Assembly: GCA_025399215.1 (NCBI GenBank)
Contig: MU621100.1
Span: forward strand, 62,001 to 126,000
DNA length: 64,000 bases
Direction: 5' to 3'
Source of the DNA: Globomyces pollinis-pini
Lineage: Eukaryota > Chytridiomycota > Chytridiomycetes > Rhizophydiales > Globomycetaceae
The notes beneath the pieces are model-generated. The model was not told the DNA's origin. It saw only the letters and a list, made by a program, of their open reading frames with translations, and did no database searches. Shown in pieces: positions 57,778 through 64,000 of the stretch; the stretch's first letter is position 1; each line of letters begins with the position of its first letter. The position numbers were made by a program, and so were the translations under genes.

Positions 57778-58407
57778 TTAACGCTTTTTGCCCTCCTTCT
57801 TTTTAATGGTTTCATCTCCAACAAATATTCCCTTTTGATTGTAAGGTTCTGGTTTTCTCGTTTTACGTACATTTGCAGCGAACTGAGTCATCTTGGCCCA
57901 ATCAATTCCTTGAACTACAACTCTTTGAGGATTTGGTACGGTTACAATAACCCCTTCAGGAATATCAACCATTGCTGTATATGATAAACCGACTTTCAGT
58001 GCCAATTTATCACCTTCCAAAGATGCACGATAACCAACTCCTACAATTCGGATTGGCAGAGTAAATCCTTCCGTAACTCCCTCCAACATTCTTGCAATTA
58101 ATGCTCTTGTAGTTCCCCACATCATCTTTTGAGAAATTTTGAGAGGATTATCCACATTGATTTCCAAAACTTTTTTGTTATTTTCCTCCTGTAAATGATT
58201 GAGTTGTATAAATGGATGAATAGGAAGTGATAAAGATCCTTTTTCACCCGAGACACTAACTTGTCTATCACAGTGTGGGAAAGATGCGTTTGGAGTGAAT
58301 GGTGATACGGTAAACTGCACCTCCAAAGGATATTTCAATGCCTTCTTTCCCAGCTTTGACTGACATTGAGCTGTAGATGAAAATTGTCTATGGAGATATC
58401 TGAACAT
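57778..58407 (-). CDS. MRPL6: Mitochondrial large ribosomal subunit protein uL6m
   Basis: Intronless frame of 209 aa. The first ~20 residues (MFRYLHRQFSSTAQCQSKLG) form a mitochondrial presequence. Both uL6 folds are present: LEINVDNPLKISQKMMWGTT followed by RALIARMLEGVTEGFTLPI, then VGVGYRASLEGDKLALKVGL. The C-terminal signature IDWAKMTQFAANVRKTRKPE then PYNQKGIFVGDE is the classical L6 motif (Y..KGI.Y). Start ATG is 77 nt from the divergent carrier gene, so the two share a compact promoter. Confidence 0.94.
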   Translation of the reverse strand: MFRYLHRQFSSTAQCQSKLGKKALKYPLEVQFTVSPFTPNASFPHCDRQVSVSGEKGSLSLPIHPFIQLNHLQEENNKKVLEINVDNPLKISQKMMWGTTRALIARMLEGVTEGFTLPIRIVGVGYRASLEGDKLALKVGLSYTAMVDIPEGVIVTVPNPQRVVVQGIDWAKMTQFAANVRKTRKPEPYNQKGIFVGDETIKKKEGKKR

Positions 58408-58483
58408 GGTGATGAAAATTCAACTGAAAGAAAAAAAAGAAATACAAGCTCAACTCCACAAATAATTCTATTTTACAAAGGGA

Positions 58484-59541
58484 ATGGTAGAACAGGTAAA
58501 GGAATGGAATTGACTCGTAGAAAAATACACCCGCTTGGCTATCTTTGACTGCTGGAATAATTGCCGGTGCTGTCGAAGGTTTCTTGACTTATCCAACCGA
58601 ATATGTTAAAACTCAATTGCAGATCCAGGCCACTCCGGTTTGGCTTTCATGATTAATCATAGAAACGTTATTTTGGCCCTTGGGATTGTGCTGTTAAAAC
58701 GGTGAAGGAAAGGGGATTTACTGGACTTTACCGTGGTTTATCTGCACTTTTAATTGGAAATGCTGCAAAAGCTGGTGTGAGATTTCTAGCATATGATCAA
58801 ATCAAAGCTTTGTTTAAAGACAAAAATGGAAAGTTGTCGGGAACATCTATGGTACTTGGTAACATATCGTATATTAAATTTCAATCAGCTGGTTTAGGTG
58901 CTGGGATTTGTGAAGGTGTGCTTGTGGTTACTCCTTCAGAAACAATTAAAACTAAATTGATTCATGATCAAAACCAACCTGTTCAAAAGTATCGCGGTTT
59001 GGTACATGGTGTGAGAACAATTATAGCAGAAGAAGGATTTTCTGGTATATATCGTGGTGTTAGTGCTGTTGTTGCTAGGCAAGGTATCATTGTAGTATTT
59101 CTTATTAAAGGTGCCAACTCTGCTGTGCGAATGTCATCTTATGGTCTCATTAGACAACGCTTGTCTGAATATTACCCAACCGATTCAAAAGGCACTCCAA
59201 TAGTACCATGGTATACTACATTTTTCACTGGTAACTCTAATACGTTCTCATGTCAGGTGCAATCGCTGGAGTTATAACTGTTTACACCACTATGCCATTA
59301 GATGTCGTCAAGACAAGGCTTCAATCATTAGACGCCAAGCAATATTCATCATTCGTGGATTGTGTCACTAAAGTGATCAAAAATGGTATTCGGATAGTAA
59401 ACTAATAATCTATTAGAGGGACTTACTGCCTTATGGAAAGGTGCAACTCCTAGACTTGGACGGCTTATATTCTCTGGTGGAATTGTTTTCACAGTTTATG
59501 AAGGAGTGATATCTGTTTATCACAAAAGTATCTCCTCTTAA
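58484..59541 (+). CDS. CTP1: Mitochondrial tricarboxylate (citrate) carrier, SLC25A1/CTP1 family
   Basis: Exports citrate from the matrix in exchange for malate. Exon 1 is MVEQ; a 25-nt intron leads to NTPAWLSLTAGIIAGAVEGF. Three mitochondrial carrier repeats have signatures YPTEYVKTQLQ, TPSETIKTKLIHD and MPLDVVKTRLQ, each followed by Gly-rich even-helix motifs (FTGLYRGL, FSGIYRGVSAV, LTALWKGATPR). The T..E.IKT...H of repeat 2 is typical of citrate carriers. Several introns of ~25-40 nt separate repeats; boundaries near 58640-58690, 58855-58895 and 59085-59125 are approximate. Confidence 0.92.
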
Positions 59542-60048
59542 TATAAAATGTTGCTATATAGATTGATTGATACATCCATTACTTTGATATTTAATCTACT
59601 AAAACTTCCAAAAGAAACAGCATACAAATGATGAACAAAACATAGCGGTGGTGCATATATGTATATTAATTATTTCAATGATTCTAATCATATAAAACAT
59701 TTATTTGATTCTTTGTGATGGAATCTTTGAGGAGGATATTTACTTCTGGATACATTTGATATTTCATCAGAATAGAACTTGGAGAAGTCATCCTTCCACA
59801 ACTCCCTTAGAGATTTGATAGTAGCGTTAGGATTGATAGCTGGACTAGCACTTGGAGTCATGATGGTTAATGTATCACGAATGACTGTTTATATACCAGA
59901 AAGTGACGTAGACACTGAAACACCCTTATTCAGCCTATGAACCGTGAATCCACGTTGACATAATAATGACATCATAACATGATTACACAATTCAACCCTT
60001 GTGTGAGCTCATTCCGATTCCGTAATTTTGCTTTTTGTTTTGATAATC
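59542..60048. other. Intergenic region with one tentative small ORF
   Basis: About 507 bases. On the minus strand roughly 59690-59863 a 57-codon frame starts MTPSASPAINPNATIKSLRE and continues LWKDDFSKFYSDE, which has protein-like composition but no recognised family. I rate it as possibly coding (about 0.35). Nothing else identified. Confidence 0.35.
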
Positions 60049-60558
60049 ATGATTCATTTTTTAACGAAACGCGCTTGCTTTCTAGCAGTCCCTTTAGTAA
60101 GTGGTCTACAAACGGAGGGAAGGATTGAATATAAACCCACTGAATCAATCACCCTGTCTCCAATCACCAGCGACTTTACTTGGACTATCAGTCCCACCAC
60201 GTCCACAAAATCTCAATATCCTTCAGTTGAAGTTACAAAAACAATAACAAAAACTAGTAATATGATAGTCCTTCCAAGTAAATCTCAATATCATTCAATT
60301 GAAGGTACAAAATCTATAGCAAAAACCAGTGTGATAATACAATCAAGCACACATCACCATACTTCAATATATCCAAGATTGACTTCTAGTCTTGAAATAT
60401 CAAACTACCCTACTGCTAAGGCAACACATGCAGTACAAACAACAACAAAGGCAGATGATTCGGTGATAATATTGGTGTCCAATGCATTGCGGTCCTGCAC
60501 AATGCGGAGTAATTTGACTTTGTTGATATTCTGTGTGTTCTGTTTGGTAGTGTTGTAG
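60049..60558 (+). CDS. Secreted Ser/Thr-rich cell-surface protein, probably GPI-anchored
   Basis: ATG 60049 opens MIHFLTKRACFLAVPLVSG, a short cleavable signal-peptide-like stretch. The body is Ser/Thr-rich (TLSPITSDFTWTISPTTS) with a 24-residue tandem repeat: SKSQY(P/H)S(V/I)E occurs at ~60208 and again 72 bases later. The C-terminus (SNLTLLIFCVFCLVVL) is a hydrophobic anchor or GPI-attachment signal. These three features are usual in fungal wall or adhesin-type proteins. No family recognised. Confidence 0.6.
   Translation: MIHFLTKRACFLAVPLVSGLQTEGRIEYKPTESITLSPITSDFTWTISPTTSTKSQYPSVEVTKTITKTSNMIVLPSKSQYHSIEGTKSIAKTSVIIQSSTHHHTSIYPRLTSSLEISNYPTAKATHAVQTTTKADDSVIILVSNALRSCTMRSNLTLLIFCVFCLVVL
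60208..60351 (+). repeat. 72-bp tandem repeat, two copies
   Basis: Two copies within the Ser/Thr-rich protein gene, starting near 60208 and 60280, each with TCTCAATATC and ending in ACAAAAAC(T/C)AG(T)-like sequence. Period 72 is 24 codons, so copy changes keep the frame. Confidence 0.7.
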
Positions 60559-60874
60559 GTATTATTCTCTGTAAATATTTTTGGTTGTACTATAAATACT
60601 TATTTATTGTTGATTCAATAAGTCGACATTTGAAGTATAGGTTAATATAAACGAGTTTACGTATATTACCTGTTTCTGAGCTTCTTTAGTATGTATAACC
60701 AGTATATCCGCCCGTTTTTCATACGGTGTTGTGTTTCTCTATTCAATAACGAAAAAGCTATATTCTAACTTACAGGTGTGTCTTAAATTTATATTTTTAT
60801 AAATACATAGTAAGTTATGAAGCATTGTGGAGAAAATCTACATTATTTGTAGCTCTTATGAATCTTTACACTGA
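60559..60874. other. Intergenic region between convergent genes
   Basis: About 316 AT-rich bases downstream of both neighbours; presumably two 3' UTRs. No element recognised. Confidence 0.4.
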
Positions 60875-62374
60875 TTATGATGCAGAGACACCTCTGGTTT
60901 CAATTGGAAGAAATATCATAGCACAAGCGCATGTAAAGATCAATGTTGAAGAAATATAGAGTGGGAGTTGTACTGATACTTCAATTAACTTCCCAGTCAA
61001 AATAGGTGAAAACGCACCAGCTAGTCGACCAGCTGCAGATGCCAAACCGACTGCTTTACCACGGATGAATGATGGAAATACCTCTGGAGTATACGAGTAT
61101 ATAACCCCATACCTAACGGTTACTTAATAAATAAGATACATGACGTTTTGAAAAAAACTAACTGCACATGAAGTTGCAAGCTGGCCAAACGATGTTCGAA
61201 ACACAGTTGTTAAAAAAAGTGAGATGGCTGTCGCAAATGTCGCAGTTGCCATTGTACCTCTACGACCCAGATTGCTATCTGTGACATACATTGCCACAAT
61301 TGAACCTGGTACTCCAAATATCGAAACTAAGAAATAGTTTCGATAAGTTTCAAAATCAGAAAGGTTTCCATCTACACCTCCATTCTGTTTTAGAAATTCG
61401 GTGATAAATCCATTAAATATGTTGTAACCTACTGCTACTAACACCCAGATAAGTATTACCAAAATTGATGTCAATCTCAATTCTGGAGCAAACATTGGTG
61501 AATAATCTTTGCAACATGTATCTTCAATTTCATCAGATAAAAATTCATCTTCGTGGATCAAAATTTCCACATTATTCTTCTTGCCTAATATTCTCACAAT
61601 CTCTGTTGCCTCTCTGTACATTCCACGCGATATTAAATTCTTTGGGCTTTCATAGAATTTAAAGATACATACTCTGCATACAACAATGGCAACTGTTAAT
61701 ACTGTAGTGAAGCCCATTAATAGCCTCCAACCCAAATCATCGGGTTGTGATGGAATAATCAGCCATCCAGAGATTGATGCTACTAATTGCCCGACTGGCC
61801 AAAATGCTGATAGGAGAGTTAATAAAGACTGATTGTCTACAGGGATAAATTCCAAAAATAGTGCCCCTAGACCACATTAGATTCTTTAGAATACCATCAA
61901 CAGGCAAATTTCCTCCGATCCCGCATCCCAATACGGTGAGAGAGACCCAAAAGCAATACTTGTTCGGAGAAACTGCTGCTGCAAGTCCACCAACAGCGGC
62001 TATAATTAGAGTAAACACAAATGCAGGTTGGCGACCGAATTTGTCGCTGAAGTAACCCCATAATAAAGCGCCTATCATAGCACCAATCAATGCCAAACTG
62101 CTGCCTAAGCCGATTTCCAATCCAGTCAAATTCCATTGTTCCTTCACTTTCGGTAAAATGACTAAAATCAATCAATAATGCACACACCAGCAATAGCTTG
62201 AAACCACATATTATCTGCGGCCCATCCTAAACCACAAAGAACGAATAATTTCCACTGATAATCACCCATTCCAATCTTGTTGATGCACTCATTTAGTCTT
62301 TCGTACTTATGCAAAGGTGTTGATTCTAAAATTTCTGTATGTTGTTGTAGTAATGGCGACTGTTCTGTTGCCAT
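60875..62374 (-). CDS. Major facilitator superfamily transporter (SV2/SLC22-like)
   Basis: Starts MATEQSPLLQQHTEI with a cytoplasmic N-terminus. Spans and motifs in order: LFVLCGLGWAADNMWFQAIA, LIGAMIGALLWGYFSDKFGR (MFS motif A, G..SDK.GR), GCGIGGNLPVDG/ALFLEFIP (intron between), LLTLLSAFWPVGQLVAS and GWRLLMGFTTVL. A central hydrophilic loop has KNLISRGMYREATEIV; the second half includes YNIFNGFITEFLK, GRRGTMATATFATAISLFLT and YGVIYSYTPEVFPSFIRGKA. Layout resembles fungal SV2-like/organic-ion or sugar porters; the substrate is not assignable. Introns of ~24-28 nt. Confidence 0.85.
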
Positions 62375-62831
62375 TGTTTAAAATTAGGAAGTGGGTGAAT
62401 TATTTTTTGTAAAGAAACGAAATGGAAAATTAGACGCATATCTAAAAATTGTATATTTTTAGCAAGTTATAATTTCATTGTGCATTTTAAAATACTTTAT
62501 GCTCCATAACCAACACAGATCCAACAGGAAAAATATGGAAAGAAATGTGTTTGCTATAATTACTGAGTGATTCGTTATTACTCCTATTCATTCTTTCCAT
62601 AGCACCAAATTCACATGATATGCAGAACAGAATAGTTTGAAGATGGAGTTAGTTGACAAAAAAATCAAAAAGAAATGAAAGTCTTTATAATGCAGGGAAG
62701 CTGTTTGATCATTAATCAGTGGTAAAGGCCTTCAGCAAATCGTTACGTATAATTGATTATCCATTTGAAATTGAAATTTATTTTAAACTGATTCGTGTTC
62801 TGCAATTGACAAAAAAAATCAAAAATAAATG
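62375..62831. other. Intergenic region with no recognised gene
   Basis: About 457 AT-rich bases between the start of the MFS gene and the 3' end of the tRNA. It should hold the MFS promoter and, on the minus strand just after the tRNA, T-runs that suit RNA polymerase III termination (TTTTT near 62813-62819 as read on the minus strand). Confidence 0.4.
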
Positions 62832-62904
62832 TGCTCGCGATGAGGCTCGAACTCATGATCTTCAGATTATGAGACTGACGCTTTACCAACTAAGCCACGC
62901 CAGC
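62832..62904 (-). tRNA. tRNA-Met (CAT), elongator type
   Basis: 73 nt folding as a standard cloverleaf: D arm GCTT...AAGC, anticodon loop CTCATAA (anticodon CAT), T arm ATGAG/CTCAT with loop TTCGAGC, and discriminator A. The acceptor stem GCTGGCG/CGCGAGC has one G-G mismatch at its fourth pair. The T-loop TTCGAGC and the presence of T at the loop start point to elongator rather than initiator. No intron. Confidence 0.88.
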
Positions 62905-63453
62905 ACATCCTAAATTTCAAAATCTCTTATACAATCAGCAACCTCAATTTCCATCAACAAATCTCTTAAATTGTCATCTTAAACTCTCCCAGTTTACTTC
63001 CAGCTACCAAATATCATCTTAGGATGATCAGGAATATATTATAACATATAATTTTGAATATAAACTCGAATGAATATAAATGTGATACGGAATCTTGAGT
63101 ATACCCCCACTTGATTATTGCTAACCATCACTTTGAAATAGGACAGCTTACAGCAGACGCCTACCAGCTTATCTTTCATTCTTTCCATAATTCAGTAGTT
63201 ACTCTGATCATACTTTCATATATTTAAACTTTATCTTATCCATTTCTTTGAACCGAATGGTTTCATTCAATGACAGAAATATCTGTTTGAAATTCTATAA
63301 CCATGTCAGAATTGCATTACATCACTAAATCGCTTCATAATCATCCAAGTCTTTACTTGCCGTACTGGTGTGGTGCAATTCGGAATTACATTCATGCAAA
63401 CTCACAGTTAATACGAACTTCGTGAGGTATTTACTATATTATATCGGTCTGAA
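62905..63453. other. Intergenic region with no recognised element
   Basis: About 549 bases between the tRNA and the 3' end of the CDK7 gene. AT-rich with no supported ORF; contains the tRNA's upstream flank and the CDK7 3' UTR. Confidence 0.4.
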
Positions 63454-64000
63454 TCAAAACAATTTGCGGGCAAGCTTTGCAGGTGCTTGTGATTCTGTAT
63501 TATCATCAGCTTTTCTCTTCAATCCCACTGGTTTTTCGATTTTCGTTACTACTTTGGTATCTTTGGGAAGTTTTGACGGGTTCGTGGGTCTAGGTATATT
63601 TTTGAAATAATAGTGATCCAATATCTATGTAAAATGAGTATAAATAGCAAACCATTTCTGATGTTGGTCTTTTCAAAGGATCGTATGCAAGCATGGTATC
63701 TAGTAGTTCAAGTGCATCTTGACCTGCGGCGGAAAAGATCGACCGTAATGGTGTAGCTTTTACCACTTGGAATTCAAAATAATCTGGTAGTAACTTCATT
63801 CCCTATGTATTAATAGAGATAAACTAACTGGCCAATCCTTTTCTGTCGGGGTACCTCTAGCATTCATAATTGTCTTTAACTGACCAATATCAGTTTCCGC
63901 CGCAAAGTAAGGAGTTCTCAACATCAGCTCTGCAAAAATGCAACCACAAGACCAAACATCAACCGAACCACCATAATGCTTAGCCCCCAGCAACAATTCA
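63454..64000 (-). CDS. CDK7: Cyclin-dependent kinase 7 (KIN28), C-terminal part
   Basis: The window holds the C-lobe only; the rest lies past 64000. LLLGAKHYGGSVDVWSCGCI, FAELMLRTPYFAAETDIGQL and RGTPTEKDWP match CDK7/Kin28 (LL.GA..YG..VD.W..GCI.AE). After a 22-nt intron follow GMKLLPDYFEFQVVK, IFSAAGQDALELLDTMLAYD and PLKRPTSEM. A last intron leads to ILDHYYFKNIPRPTNPSKLP and a basic tail ending AKLARKLF. CDK7 with cyclin H is the TFIIH kinase and CDK-activating kinase. Confidence 0.9.

Noticed and set aside
62832..62904. tRNA read as a pseudogene because of its acceptor-stem mismatch
   Set aside because: Only one of seven acceptor pairs is mismatched; all other stems, loops and the anticodon are regular.
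63368..63610. Plus-strand ORF of 80 codons near the right end
   Set aside because: It is the antisense of the CDK7 C-terminal exon, which has clear family sequence.

Overview
This is eukaryotic nuclear DNA, AT-rich and gene-dense: about 37 protein genes and one tRNA in 64 kb, on both strands, usually one gene per 1.5-2 kb with intergenic gaps often under 100 bases. Nearly every gene is interrupted by spliceosomal GT-AG introns of only about 24-36 nt, so what look like frameshifted fragments are exons. The standard genetic code fits all genes. The gene set points to a fungus or close relative that has kept a cilium and animal-like traits: ERG24-type sterol reductase, YEA4/SLC35B4 transporter, NACHT-WD40 STAND protein and SET3-like PHD/SET protein beside TOGARAM/crescerin, TRAF7-like, SARAF, STIMATE and MLYCD genes. 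An early-diverging zoosporic fungus (chytrid, or aphelid/Rozella relative) is my best inference; the species is not recognised.

Layout. 1-5.4 kb: 3' part of malonyl-CoA decarboxylase, an F-box-like protein, a multi-span membrane protein and a lipid-anchored coiled-coil protein (-). 5.5-14.1 kb: a large PHD/AT-hook/SET protein (-) diverging from a ~1,584-residue disordered protein (+) whose C-terminus resembles a degenerate sphingoid-base kinase. 14-21.5 kb: coiled-coil RING protein, Arp10 (dynactin), a small unknown, a UDP-GlcNAc transporter-like protein (+) and a TRAF7-like RING/WD40 protein (-). 21.7-30 kb: RVB1, a small unknown, a STEEP1-like protein, an orphan 7-TM protein, exosome nuclease RRP6 and a Pro/Gln-rich membrane protein. 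30.4-37.6 kb: TOGARAM-like protein, BUD31 and YjbQ-family protein sharing their stop codons, a MAPR heme-binding protein and the mitochondrial methylcrotonyl-CoA carboxylase biotin subunit with a 5-nt microexon. 37.6-43 kb: Asn-rich protein, STK32/YANK-like kinase and tRNA isopentenyltransferase (all -). 43-47.4 kb: RNPS1-like SR protein, ERG24, PEX11 and SARAF. 48.2-54 kb: NACHT-WD40 STAND protein followed by STIMATE (-). 54.3-64 kb: APH-like phosphotransferase, FIGNL1, mitochondrial uL6, tricarboxylate carrier, cell-surface protein, MFS transporter, tRNA-Met and the 3' part of CDK7/KIN28.

There are no operons; most genes are housekeeping genes that do not act together. Three groupings are worth noting: MLYCD and PEX11 (peroxisome); MCC biotin subunit, uL6m and tricarboxylate carrier (mitochondrion); and SARAF with STIMATE, two ER membrane regulators of store-operated calcium entry in animals, on either side of the STAND gene. 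The most distinctive features are the ultrashort introns, including stop-free introns of length 3n, two microexons (5 and 12 nt), and an internal duplication that copied an intron.
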